Below, one piece after another: positions 19,401 through 26,498 of a DNA stretch of 64,000 bases. The notes under the pieces are model-generated. The model was not told where the DNA came from and ran no database searches. It saw nothing but the letters and a program-made list of their open reading frames with translations. The first letter of the stretch is position 1, and each line of letters begins with the position of its first letter. Made by a program: the position numbers and the translations under genes. Location: assembly GCF_900116865.1 (NCBI RefSeq), contig NZ_FPCD01000002.1:310001-374000 (forward strand). Direction: 5' to 3'. Source of the DNA: Butyrivibrio sp. M55. GTDB taxonomy: Bacteria > Bacillota > Clostridia > Lachnospirales > Lachnospiraceae.

Positions 19401-20986
19401 AGCAGCCCGTGGCAATATACATGGACAAGGGAAAGAATCAGATTGTGGCGGCGCTTGGAATAATGATGGCGGGAGGCTGCTATTTGCCGCTTAATATGAA
19501 TCATCCCGTAAGCAGAAATAAAAGAATCATGGAACTTGCCAAGGTCTGCATAATGATAGTCGAAGACAGCGACAAATGTGATGATTATAAGGATGATTAT
19601 CGTGTGATAGATATTAATGCTTTGGATGATACTGTTGTAGATTTTCCCAAGGTAAGTTCGGATGAGCTTGCGTATATAATTTATACCTCGGGAACAACAG
19701 GAGAACCAAAGGGAGTTGCCATTACACATGCAGGTGCGATGAACACCATAACAGATGTGAATGAAAGATTGGGATGTACGGAACATGATTCCACAATAGC
19801 TCTTTCTCAAATGAATTTCGATCTGTCTGTTTATGACGTTTTTGGAATGTTTGACGTGGGTGGCAAGATTGTTATTCCTGAGTCTAAGAGAGCCATAGAA
19901 CCTTCATATTGGTATGAATTACTGGAAGAAGAGAGAATTACTGTTTGGAATTCGGTACCTGCGTATATGCAGATGTTTGTTGAATATCTGCAGAACGAAA
20001 ATGAAAAATGTAGTTTTCTTAGAAGCATACTTCTAAGCGGAGACTGGATTCCGGTAGATATAAAGATGAACGTAAATGCATGTATTCCAAATGCAATCGT
20101 TTATGGTCTCGGAGGTGCAACGGAAGCGTCAATATGGTCTAACTGGCATGAGGTAACGGACATTGATAAGGACAGGGCCAGCATTCCCTATGGAATACCT
20201 TTGGCGAACCAGAAAATGTTTATTTTAAATGACAATATGGAAATTGTGCCCAATAATGTGCCGGGGGATCTTTATATTGCAGGTGCCGGTCTTGCGAGAT
20301 GTTACTGGAATGATACTGAACGCACAAGAGCAGCATTTATAGAAAATGCTTTTGATGGACTTCGTCTTTATAATACAGGAGATTTGGCAATGTATTCTCC
20401 CGAAGGACATATAGTATTTCTGGGAAGAGAAGACGGTCAGATCAAGCTTGGCGGATATCGTATAGAGATAGGAGAAATTGAATCCGCTATCAGGAAGCTG
20501 ACAAATTGCAACAATGCGGTAGTGTTTAGTGGAAATCAGCTCACGGCATATGTTAGTCGTAACGATAACGATATTAATGTACTGGAAGGATTGAAAGATC
20601 TGATACCGAGCTACATGATTCCGAAAGCAGTTTATGATATTGATGATATGCCTCTTAGTGCAAACGGAAAAGTAGACAGAAAGAAGCTTATCAAAATGTT
20701 CGATAATACAGACAATGTTGCAAAATGTGAGCTTCCAAGATCTGAAGTTGAAATAAATCTTGCGGGAATATGGCAAGAGTGTCTGGGAATTGAGCAGATT
20801 TATCTCGGGGATAATTTCTTCTTAAAAGGAGGAGATTCGCTTAAAGCGGTTACTATTGTCAACGAGATTAAAAATTCATTCCATGTCGAATTAAATCTTG
20901 GAACGATTTTTGAACATCCGACTATTGAAGCTTTGGCAGGAGTTATCGAAGAACAGATATGTGACGCTGAGGAAGGAGAGATTTAG
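13484..20986 (+). CDS. Non-ribosomal peptide synthetase, ArCP-Cy-A(E-like)-PCP-Cy-A-PCP
   Basis: A 2500-residue starter synthetase. It opens with an aryl carrier domain (S38 in NIDSLSI). Cy1 has DxxxxDxxS at D226-S234. A1 has FDLSVYD near 738 and an eyeballed code D-L-Y-N-M-S-M-I-W-K. A degenerate methyltransferase-like insert spans about 960-1320. PCP1 has S1409; Cy2 has DNMFFDGWS at 1603-1611; A2 (FDLSVYD near 2113) has code D-L-Y-N-L-S-L-I-W-K; PCP2 has S2452. The codes indicate cysteine, so it should make an aryl-bis-thiazoline. PchE stops after the first PCP, and HMWP2 has Cy2-PCP2 but no second A. The acidic C-terminus may contact the docking domain of the PchF-like protein. Confidence 0.92.
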   Translation: MDKSQIKETLIRQIKEKNKDVAADQIAEMNLYELNIDSLSIMRIISYWMKEGYKVNFTQFMKAPYINSWADIIANAPRKGVKKLKAGIVSDKEPFDLTDVQYAYWIGRRESQYLGGVGCHGYMEVRCSDINISKLEEAWLAIQNSHKMLRARYTEDGKQCIMDKPYLSKINVEDVSGLSADERVRYLTEKRERLSHRLLKIDEGQVAALQLTKINDKDYILHFDIDLLICDVLSFKIILRDLARFYKDGTLPNVSDWNFAQYLRDTHDNNKARRMEDEEYWNKKIKNLPDGPKIPVRHGIESIKYPRFKRRLVHFDKSGWESIKKSASDNELTPAMILLTAYARTVAKWSENKEFLMNLPLFNRDTAEGIENVVADFTNIVLVEMDFTKQKSFIEDAKAIRKNFLENVEHTNVSGVWVMRRLQKEKGSDIKAPVVFSCNLGEPLLSDEFVEEFGPIDYMISQTPQVWIDFQAFDEDEGLTLLWDSIDEIFPDGLLDEMFEHFKNELSNVIGYGINKEIENLSLGEIRRKKAVEESLKYRALSQTLHGKIFNCAKNNPDKIAIKNVDSGNTVSYEKLMKKALAIACGLTSRKKDDESGLVAIFMPRGEKQIISALGVLCAGMGYVPIHVGQAKERVRTMISEKNIAYVITEGEYKENIDDTCATVFDYETLINNRPLEAPVEVKGTDSAYVIFTSGTTGKPKGVEISHESAANTIDSVNELCDVTENDSILNVSSYDFDLSVYDFWGILREGGSLFVLSQDSWRAADRWLEVIKEEKITLWNSVPTLFKMLLIEAEAENEALSSFRWIMLSGDWIDLDIPERVGALNADSRILAMGGATEASIWSNYIAVKGCVPKDWVSVPYGKPLPKQIYRVVDENGNDCPDYVPGELWIGGVGVAKGYLGDEELTANKFVTDSFGRWYRTGDMGRFWNDDTIEFLGRSDRQVKLRGHRIELGEIENAIDKLDSVEKSYVDIIEGKQSKALVAYVSLKNAANDCINNLKSSIYSKDSENDIQISQADETIDKIRNANRRYDRYCSYKAKQLLKKIDKEQVLGKYKNLISEWEKIAGLYDEENFCDEQLDIFFKTFEKNIGKLLSGSMTAKDIVTSEDFVEVDQLLMDDEVGKVQEDIIIKRLDLVVGDNKNLKVLILDSHSPEFIKRVCDICGYGNCTLALSSEYYVGKLKEDIDADVSVIKLDISKPVLKLTSGYDVIVANESIHRSENVDNALNNIGKILKENGRVIFAEPANMTSLALLTTVFLKREYTDLRADTGNMLLSFDDWKKIIDASPLSVIISYSDEEKFGGFSFFELISKNRHFEVTDDKWIRDGIKNTVPEYMIPKYCVFINEIPVTTNGKVDRAKLKSIEIEEEKETKVSEVKYSETERSLKRIWDKLLKVDSERSDNYFVLGGDSLLATVLRNEIKNIFHIDYSLEDIFLKPVLSDMAEKIEELLNDNRSEEKELVIIRDTEPYEPFPLTQIQQSYLIGRSGVFDLSNVSSHCYFEMDTEDLDEERLQTSLNRIIQLHPMMRVVVCADNMNQRVLKETPEYHIRIEDFTHMSKKLTEKRLSEIRDELSYQIFDPYTWPAYDFRYAKLKNNKGRLFISFDNMFFDGWSMFYIFRQWKQIYGNPNAEVSKSDFTFKEYVLSTNANLDSATYKKDVEYWHDKIDSIYPAPELPVNKDGGNGKFRRFSTSVSYQKWEKLKKLIKSNGLTEPVFLMNLYAEVIARYSRHQKFSLNLTRFNRTPFVEDINHVVGDFTTLTILSLDMTEGDSFVERAKNLQKVLWSDLSHSTVSGVEVERMMNQNKETGITMPVVFTSGIGLTEDRTSEDNSYLGKLGYGLSQTPQVWLDMQVYDDATGLVVSLDAVESLFPENMVEEMFECYSNALNRFIEDDAIWEKKQKSIVIPDNQAMVASINDTDKQFEEKTLLDGFIRNAKNNPDSTAIVFDKKSYSYALIYELAQKCACNILKIGIDKEQPVAIYMDKGKNQIVAALGIMMAGGCYLPLNMNHPVSRNKRIMELAKVCIMIVEDSDKCDDYKDDYRVIDINALDDTVVDFPKVSSDELAYIIYTSGTTGEPKGVAITHAGAMNTITDVNERLGCTEHDSTIALSQMNFDLSVYDVFGMFDVGGKIVIPESKRAIEPSYWYELLEEERITVWNSVPAYMQMFVEYLQNENEKCSFLRSILLSGDWIPVDIKMNVNACIPNAIVYGLGGATEASIWSNWHEVTDIDKDRASIPYGIPLANQKMFILNDNMEIVPNNVPGDLYIAGAGLARCYWNDTERTRAAFIENAFDGLRLYNTGDLAMYSPEGHIVFLGREDGQIKLGGYRIEIGEIESAIRKLTNCNNAVVFSGNQLTAYVSRNDNDINVLEGLKDLIPSYMIPKAVYDIDDMPLSANGKVDRKKLIKMFDNTDNVAKCELPRSEVEINLAGIWQECLGIEQIYLGDNFFLKGGDSLKAVTIVNEIKNSFHVELNLGTIFEHPTIEALAGVIEEQICDAEEGEI

Positions 20987-22068
20987 TGAGTAAGATAAGA
21001 ACTGTCGTATGCGGAACATCTTTCGGAAGATTTTACATAGAGGGAGTAAAGTTATCCGATGACAAATATGAACTGGTCGGAATTCTTTCTACGGGGAGCA
21101 GTCAGTCCAAAGAAATTGCCGAAAGAGAGAATGTAAGGCTATATACTGATGTGAATGATATTTCAAAAGATGATGTCGATCTGGCATGTGTTGTTGTCAG
21201 ATCAAACATTGTCGGAGGTAAAGGAACTGAGCTTGCCCTCGCTTTTCTTGAAAAAGGAATTCATGTCATTCAGGAACAACCGGTGCATTTTGATGACATG
21301 CGCAAATGTTATATGGCAGCTAAGAAGAATAATTGCCATTATTTTGTCGAGATGTTCTATTCCTATTTACCGGTGACAAATAAATTTATTGAGATGGCAA
21401 ATAGGCTTATTGAAAAAACAAGACCTGTTTATCTGGAAGCATCCTGCAGTTTGCAGGTGCTTCTGCCTCTCATAGATGTTATCGGAAGAGTATTAAAAGG
21501 ATTTACGCCTTGGGAGATTGATGAAAACAGTCTTTTGAACGTTGGAATGTTTAGTCAGCTTTCGGGAAAGGTTAAGAATATTCCCTGCCAGATAAAGATT
21601 CAAAATGAATTAAACAGTGATAATCCGGATAACTATGTTTATCTTATGCAGAGAATAACACTGTATACAGAGTCCGGAAGTCTTAGCATGACGGAGTCGC
21701 ATGGAGAAATAATCTGGAATCCAAGATATCTGATTCCGAGGGATGAGCGAGGCGTGCTGGATCCGTATCAAAATGATGACGTTTTAAACATTGAGTTAAG
21801 TGAAATCCTGAAAAAAGAGGATAACCTTGATATAAGAGGACTTTTTGAAAAAGAGTGGCCAAATACAATAAGGAATTATCTGAATATCCACTATTCAAAG
21901 ATAAAAAGCGAATCTGACGATAAACTCTTACAGCAGCATAACCTTACTGCGGCTAAGTACTGGAATGAGATTGGAAGAATGATAGGGACAAGCAGAGATG
22001 TACCTGAAGAAAAAATTGTTCCGATCAAAATGAAAGATCTTTTAAATACTGACTGCGGGGAGGCATGA
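20986..22068 (+). CDS. Thiazolinyl imine reductase (PchG/Irp3/YbtU-like)
   Basis: A 360-residue NADPH-dependent reductase that converts one enzyme-bound thiazoline to a thiazolidine. Seen: Rossmann start VVCGTSFGRFYIEG, the family block VDLACVVVRSNIVGGKGTEL, and GIHVIQEQPVHFDD, which closely follow Irp3 and PchG. The GTG start at 20986 shares a base with the synthetase stop and has GGAAGGAGAG just upstream; translation is coupled. Its presence means the product should contain at least one reduced ring, the usual target for N-methylation by a PchF-type methyltransferase domain. Confidence 0.92.
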   Translation: MSKIRTVVCGTSFGRFYIEGVKLSDDKYELVGILSTGSSQSKEIAERENVRLYTDVNDISKDDVDLACVVVRSNIVGGKGTELALAFLEKGIHVIQEQPVHFDDMRKCYMAAKKNNCHYFVEMFYSYLPVTNKFIEMANRLIEKTRPVYLEASCSLQVLLPLIDVIGRVLKGFTPWEIDENSLLNVGMFSQLSGKVKNIPCQIKIQNELNSDNPDNYVYLMQRITLYTESGSLSMTESHGEIIWNPRYLIPRDERGVLDPYQNDDVLNIELSEILKKEDNLDIRGLFEKEWPNTIRNYLNIHYSKIKSESDDKLLQQHNLTAAKYWNEIGRMIGTSRDVPEEKIVPIKMKDLLNTDCGEA

Positions 22069-22073
22069 AAATT

Positions 22074-22964
22074 ATGAAGGTTACTTCTTTAATTATTATT
22101 CTTGTCGCAATACTAATCTGTTTAATGATGCTATGCAGGTTGGTAGGTTTTGGGGTCTTGTTTGTTGTCTTTAGAATGAAGCTTAAACTGAATCCGGCAC
22201 AGACAGATTATTCCTGTTTTGAAAAAGAGAATATATCTGTGAAAAAGGGAACGGTAACATCGGGAGAAAGAGAGCTTACAAAATACTTATTTACAAGAGG
22301 TACGGAAAGAAGTAAAAAACTGGCTGTATTGAATAAGGGAACGGGGCTTTTTTGTCCTGATTACAGAAAGCTTATTATTGCATTGTCTGATGCGGGATAT
22401 GATATATATTCTTTTGATGTTGTAGATAAATTTGTAAAGGATGGTATATACATTCCTAAGGGCTATCAGCAATGGATCATTGATCTAAAGGCTGTATTGA
22501 ATGATGTTGAAGAAAACTATAATTATGAGTCGCTGTATTTCACCGGGCACAGTGTGGGAGCATACGCAATCTGTGCTATTTTAAAAGATTATTCATTTAA
22601 GGTGAGGGCAGTTGCTGCAATTGCCGCATTTAACAGCGGAATTGAATATGCAAAGATGTATTATAAGAAGTTTTCCAATTTTATTACAAAACAGATGATA
22701 TACGGGGCTGAGGATTATAATCGTATATTCTACAAAGAATATGCCGATTATTCGGCGCTTGACGGAGTAAACAATGTCGACTTGCCGATAATCGTATTTC
22801 AGGGCAACAATGATAAAATTCTACCAACAGAATGTAGTTTGGTCGGATACAGAGATGAAGTGAAAAATGATAATGTTTCATTTCAGACTTTGGACGGAAA
22901 TCATGATATATATGACAATGATTTTGTAGTTGGCAAGCTTATTGAATTCTTGGATAAGTACTAA
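22074..22964 (+). CDS. Membrane-anchored alpha/beta hydrolase
   Basis: About 296 residues. One hydrophobic segment occupies the first 30 residues, so the enzyme is probably tethered to the membrane. The catalytic domain shows nucleophile elbow GHSVGAY, an acid in GNNDKILP and a histidine in DGNHDIYD. ATG 22065 overlaps the reductase stop, but GGGGAGG lies only one base from it and ten bases from ATG 22074, which I prefer. In this locus it could trim, release or recycle the metallophore at the membrane, as siderophore esterases do. A thiazoline backbone has no ester, so the substrate is unclear. Confidence 0.75.
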   Translation: MKVTSLIIILVAILICLMMLCRLVGFGVLFVVFRMKLKLNPAQTDYSCFEKENISVKKGTVTSGERELTKYLFTRGTERSKKLAVLNKGTGLFCPDYRKLIIALSDAGYDIYSFDVVDKFVKDGIYIPKGYQQWIIDLKAVLNDVEENYNYESLYFTGHSVGAYAICAILKDYSFKVRAVAAIAAFNSGIEYAKMYYKKFSNFITKQMIYGAEDYNRIFYKEYADYSALDGVNNVDLPIIVFQGNNDKILPTECSLVGYRDEVKNDNVSFQTLDGNHDIYDNDFVVGKLIEFLDKY

Positions 22965-22979
22965 TGATGAAAGGGTGAG

Positions 22980-24023
22980 ATGATTTTGAACGCAAAAAAC
23001 CAAACACAGATGCTCATCAATGGATTTATGAGCACTGCGATTATTTATTCCGCTTGCGAACTCGGTGTATTTGATTCTATAAAAAGAGAAAAAAATAAGC
23101 TGAATCTTTTGGCAGAGGATCTTAATGTAGATCCGGTTTATCTTATAAAAATACTTAGACCGTTGGAACAGTATCGAATAATAAGATGTGAAAATGAAGT
23201 CTACAGCTTGACTGATATGGGAGAGTATCTTGCGGAGGATTCGGAAGATTCACTTAAAGATTACACTTTGTTTTGCGGAAGAGAATGTATAAAAGTATGG
23301 ATGAAAATGTATGATTCCATGGTTGAATGCAAAGCACCGATGGAACTTTTGGGAGAGGATGAACTTTTTAATAATCTTGAGAATGATGAAGACCGCTTTT
23401 CTACATTTAACAAGATGATGAGCTCCGTAAGCAAACAACTTGATCTTGAGGCTCTGTTTATAAAACTTGAAAGCAAATTTTCTTGTATCGATATTGTGGA
23501 TGTAGGGGGCGGGACAGGAACCATAATAAAGAAGTTTTTGAGATATTATCCTCAGGCCAGGGGCACCATACTTGATCTGAGTCAGGCGAAAGATGCAGCG
23601 GAAGAAGGGCTTTTGAAAGATGGATTTAGCACAAGGTGTGTTTTTAAAGAGGCTGATTTCTTTAAACCTTTGCAGGTTACGGGAGATATATTTGTTCTTT
23701 CCAGAGTTTTGCATGACTGGGATGATGAAAAATCTGAACTTATATTGAAAAATGTAAAAGATGCAATGGGCGATGACAGTAAACTTGTGATAATTGATGA
23801 GATTATCCTTGATTCGAACAATCCTGCTTGTATAAAAGGATATATATGTGACATACAGATGTGGGTGTTCTGTAACGGAAAGGAACGGACAAAAGCAGAA
23901 TTTGAAGTACTTCTTAAAAAAGCTGGGCTTCAAATAGATGATATAATTAATATTGATAATGGTACTTCTGCCATTATATGTAAGAAAGAAAACGTAACAT
24001 CCTACGAAGTGGGAGAGATATAA
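22980..24023 (+). CDS. SAM-dependent O-methyltransferase (acetylserotonin/hydroxyneurosporene MT type)
   Basis: A 347-residue class I methyltransferase. An N-terminal winged-helix dimerisation domain (residues 1-90) is followed by SAM motif VDVGGGTG near 178 and the catalytic-histidine stretch RVLHDWDDEKSE, typical of small-molecule O-methyltransferases. It is the last gene of the synthesis block, fifteen bases after the hydrolase. Its likely target is a hydroxyl on the aryl cap or a precursor, or a carboxylate. Methylating a phenolate would weaken iron binding, so a different ring position or a different metal deserves thought. Confidence 0.85.
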   Translation: MILNAKNQTQMLINGFMSTAIIYSACELGVFDSIKREKNKLNLLAEDLNVDPVYLIKILRPLEQYRIIRCENEVYSLTDMGEYLAEDSEDSLKDYTLFCGRECIKVWMKMYDSMVECKAPMELLGEDELFNNLENDEDRFSTFNKMMSSVSKQLDLEALFIKLESKFSCIDIVDVGGGTGTIIKKFLRYYPQARGTILDLSQAKDAAEEGLLKDGFSTRCVFKEADFFKPLQVTGDIFVLSRVLHDWDDEKSELILKNVKDAMGDDSKLVIIDEIILDSNNPACIKGYICDIQMWVFCNGKERTKAEFEVLLKKAGLQIDDIINIDNGTSAIICKKENVTSYEVGEI

Positions 24024-24040
24024 GTTAGAAAGAAGGTTCT

Positions 24041-24808
24041 ATGTTTCAGATTATTATGATCCCATTTATCGGAACTGCGCTTGGAGCAGCGACCGTGTTC
24101 TTTTTTAAGAAAGCGATAGGAGAAAAGACTCAGCGTGCTCTTACGGGCTTTGCATCAGGTGTAATGGTTGCGGCATCTTTTTTTAGTTTGATATTGCCGG
24201 CGCTTGATCAAACCGCTGAGATGGGAAAGATGGGATTTGTTCCCGTATCTATCGGTTTTGGAATAGGAATGCTATTCTTACTTGTTCTTGATGTTGTGAC
24301 TCCTCATATGCATCTTGATAAGCTTGAGGAAGGTCCGAGAAGCGGGCTTAAGAGAACAACAAAGCTCGTTCTTGCCGTTACGCTTCACAATATCCCCGAA
24401 GGAATGGCGGTTGGAATAGTTTGTGCGGGATGGATGTATGGAAACAGTGCCATTACTTATGCGGGAGCACTTGCTTTGGCACTGGGTATTGCAATACAGA
24501 ACTTTCCTGAGGGAGCGATAGTTTCAATGCCGCTTCTTGGTGAGGGAGTGCCGAAAGGGAAAACTTTCCTGTATGGCGTACTGTCGGGAATAGTTGAGCC
24601 AATCGGAGCAATTCTGGTAATAGTCGCATCCGGAGTACTTATTCCAATGATGCCGTATCTTCTCAGTTTTGCGGCAGGAGCGATGATCTATGTTGTAGTT
24701 GAGGAATTGATCCCTGAGATGTCTGAAGGTGAACACTCCAATATAGGAACGGTATGTTTTGCGGCAGGGTTCATTATGATGATGGCGCTTGATGTGGGGG
24801 TAGGGTGA
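24041..24808 (+). CDS. ZIP family divalent metal transporter
   Basis: A 255-residue membrane protein of the ZIP (ZupT-like) family, which imports Zn2+, Fe2+ or Mn2+. The metal-binding motifs of the two central helices are visible as HNIPEGMAVGI near residue 114 and QNFPEGAIVSMPL near 154. It starts seventeen bases after the methyltransferase on the same strand, so it is probably part of or closely linked to the metallophore operon. A ZIP protein there raises the possibility that the system handles zinc as well as iron. Confidence 0.9.
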   Translation: MFQIIMIPFIGTALGAATVFFFKKAIGEKTQRALTGFASGVMVAASFFSLILPALDQTAEMGKMGFVPVSIGFGIGMLFLLVLDVVTPHMHLDKLEEGPRSGLKRTTKLVLAVTLHNIPEGMAVGIVCAGWMYGNSAITYAGALALALGIAIQNFPEGAIVSMPLLGEGVPKGKTFLYGVLSGIVEPIGAILVIVASGVLIPMMPYLLSFAAGAMIYVVVEELIPEMSEGEHSNIGTVCFAAGFIMMMALDVGVG

Positions 24809-24836
24809 TAGTTATTAAGAAGAAATTGCATTTATG

Positions 24837-24880
24837 CCCGTGCTGTTGGACGAATTGTTTAAGGGCACGGGACTTTTATT
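24837..24880 (+). terminator. Possible weak terminator
   Basis: CCCGTGC (24837-24843) and GCACGGG (24865-24871) form a seven-bp stem followed by ACTTTTATT. The loop is long (21 bases), so termination would be weak. Confidence 0.4.
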
Positions 24881-24901
24881 GAATATCGAAAAGGAGCAGA
24901 T

Positions 24902-25525
24902 ATGACAGCGGTAATTACGGTAGGAATTATAGGAGCACTTCTTATGTTTTGCGGAGACATGACCTTATACTTTGATAAGAATGATTATGTGCAGGACGGA
25001 ACAATAAATCCCATTATTGATATTATGAAAAAGCTTCCTCCTAAGCGTGTAACGCTGGGAGGTTTGATAGGGCCTGTTGCGGCGTTTCTTTATTGCATAG
25101 GCTTTTATCACATTGTAATGATTACGGATGAGTCATTTCATAATGCTGCGTTTGCGGCATTTTTGCTAAGTTGTTTCGGTATTATTGCAGGAGGTGCATA
25201 TCACAGTCACTGTGCGTATCTTGGACTTCTGGGAGACGATGAACATAGGGCCGGTTTGGATATAGCCATGAAGTATTTTCAGAAGCTTGCACTTATATTG
25301 TATGCAGGTGAAGGCTTGGGACTTCTTATTTTGATAATTCTTATAGCGTTAGGAAAAACGGTATTTCCTCAGTGGATGGCGCTTATATCACCGGGATTTC
25401 TTTTTCTATTAAAACCATTATCACGTAAACTTCCAAAGGGACTTCATATGGTCATATGCGGAGGGTATACTAATTTCATTTTTATTGTGTATTATGCTGT
25501 GGCTATCATACAGACTTTATTATAA
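24902..25525 (+). CDS. Membrane protein of unknown function (DUF6796-like)
   Basis: A 207-residue protein with about six hydrophobic segments. It has a conserved-looking GGAYHSHCAY stretch with two histidines and a cysteine within a membrane region near residue 99, and an HEIR-free cytoplasmic charge pattern. The overall pattern recalls the DUF6796 family, a tentative match from memory. AAGGAGC precedes the ATG. The histidine and cysteine residues could bind metal or haem, in keeping with the setting, but no function can be assigned. Confidence 0.6.
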   Translation: MTAVITVGIIGALLMFCGDMTLYFDKNDYVQDGTINPIIDIMKKLPPKRVTLGGLIGPVAAFLYCIGFYHIVMITDESFHNAAFAAFLLSCFGIIAGGAYHSHCAYLGLLGDDEHRAGLDIAMKYFQKLALILYAGEGLGLLILIILIALGKTVFPQWMALISPGFLFLLKPLSRKLPKGLHMVICGGYTNFIFIVYYAVAIIQTLL

Positions 25526-25558
25526 GAATGAAAAAAGTATAAAGATACTATACTGAAG

Positions 25559-25622
25559 TTGAAAAAATAAAGAAATTTGATTACAATGAAACCAAGAAAC
25601 AAAGAAAATGTGAAATTGGTTT
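25559..25622 (+). promoter_or_regulatory. Promoter and inverted repeat of the toxin-antitoxin operon
   Basis: TTGAAA (25559-25564) and TACAAT (25582-25587) are separated by 17 bases, a good vegetative promoter. Immediately downstream AAACCAA (25589-25595) and TTGGTTT (25616-25622) form an inverted repeat, a likely operator for the AbrB-type antitoxin. Confidence 0.6.
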
Positions 25623-25641
25623 ACATATAGGAGGAAAGCCG

Positions 25642-25995
25642 ATGATTGCAGGATTGAACAGGAAAATAATCAGTATATCTTCCAAACGTCAATTAACAAT
25701 ACCGGGAGCATTTTTTGAAAAGCTTGGTTTTGATGACAAGGCAGAATGCATTATAAGAGACAATGAACTTGTTATTCGTCCTGCTCGTTTGGAGTCTAAC
25801 GGGGAATTTGCGGAAGAAATACTTGAAGAATTAATAAATGAAGGGTATTCGGGAAAGGATCTCTTAAAAGAATTTAAGTCAAGACAATCGAAAGTCAGAC
25901 CTGCCATAAAGGAAATGCTAAATGAAGCTCATAAGATGGCTAAAGGTGAAATGAAATCGATGTCATATGATGATGTATTTGGTGAGGAGGAGTAA
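25642..25995 (+). CDS. AbrB/SpoVT-domain antitoxin-like protein
   Basis: A 117-residue protein. Residues 8-50 have the swapped-hairpin AbrB/MazE pattern (ISSKRQLTIPGAFFEKLGF, then a short acidic and VIRP strand). The remaining helical, charged part would bind the toxin. GGAGG precedes the ATG. Five bases downstream starts a RelE-like toxin, so the two form a type II toxin-antitoxin pair, probably autoregulated through the inverted repeat in front. The pair sits between the metallophore genes and the ABC exporter and may be a recent insertion. Confidence 0.8.
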   Translation: MIAGLNRKIISISSKRQLTIPGAFFEKLGFDDKAECIIRDNELVIRPARLESNGEFAEEILEELINEGYSGKDLLKEFKSRQSKVRPAIKEMLNEAHKMAKGEMKSMSYDDVFGEEE

Positions 25996-25999
25996 GTAA

Positions 26000-26293
26000 T
26001 TGGCAAATATTATTATTTCTCCTGCTACCGGTAAGTATATAAAGAAATTGAAAGACAAGAATTTAAAGGAATTATTCAAGGAAGCATTTGATGAAATTAA
26101 AGCTGATCCTACAGTAGGAGAGGAAAAACATGGTGATCTTGAAGGAATTTTGTCATATGGTTTCAGATATAACAGGACGGAATATCGCGTGGCATATACT
26201 GTAGAGTATGTTAATGACGAACTTGTAGTTGTTATTCTTGCCGGAACACATGAAAATTTTTACAGAGAAGTAAAGAAGTATTGGAATAAATAA
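26000..26293 (+). CDS. RelE/ParE-type toxin
   Basis: A 97-residue basic protein with the fold order of RelE/ParE toxins: N-terminal helices (KYIKKLKDKNLKELFKEAF), a G-D-LEG-LSYGFRY strand region, YRVAYTV and a C-terminal GTHENFYREVKKY helix, the family's catalytic end. Translation appears to start at TTG 26000, seven bases after a GAGGAGGAG sequence that overlaps the antitoxin end. Most relatives are ribosome-dependent mRNA endonucleases. The mechanism here is inferred from the family. Confidence 0.8.
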   Translation: MANIIISPATGKYIKKLKDKNLKELFKEAFDEIKADPTVGEEKHGDLEGILSYGFRYNRTEYRVAYTVEYVNDELVVVILAGTHENFYREVKKYWNK

Positions 26294-26326
26294 AGCTACG
26301 GGTAAGACTATAAAAGGGATTATTTT

Positions 26327-26372
26327 GAGATTTTGGAGCAACATCTAATTAAGTGTTGCTCCAAAATTTTTT
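26327..26372 (+). terminator. Strong intrinsic terminator after the toxin-antitoxin pair
   Basis: ATTTTGGAGCAACA and TGTTGCTCCAAAAT (one-bulge context around AATTAAG) form a long stem ending in a run of six T. It separates the toxin gene from the exporter operon. Confidence 0.85.
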
Positions 26373-26380
26373 GTTCAACA

Positions 26381-26396
26381 GTTAGCAAAAACTAAC
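26381..26396. promoter_or_regulatory. Iron-box-like palindrome overlapping the exporter -35
   Basis: GTTAGCAAAAACTAAC, a 16-bp near palindrome like the DtxR/IdeR consensus (TTAGG-type half sites). TTAGCA inside it can serve as -35, with TATTAT at 26406-26411 eighteen bases later. Confidence 0.65.
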
Positions 26397-26455
26397 AAAT
26401 AGTGATATTATATATCAGAATGTCGAAGAGACACTCAAGATAAGTTTAATTATTG

Positions 26456-26471
26456 GTTAGCTAAAACTAAC
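26456..26471. promoter_or_regulatory. Second iron-box-like palindrome before the exporter genes
   Basis: GTTAGCTAAAACTAAC lies between the putative -10 and the GGAGG of the first exporter gene. Two sites flanking the start of transcription fit repression by a DtxR-family metalloregulator. Confidence 0.65.
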
Positions 26472-26498
26472 AAAACACAAGCGGAGGAAAGAGCAAAG

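Noticed and set aside
6393-20986. Polyketide synthase module as in yersiniabactin HMWP1
   Set aside because: No ketosynthase (CSS/HGTGT), acyltransferase (GHSxG in AT context) or KR motifs occur in either synthetase.
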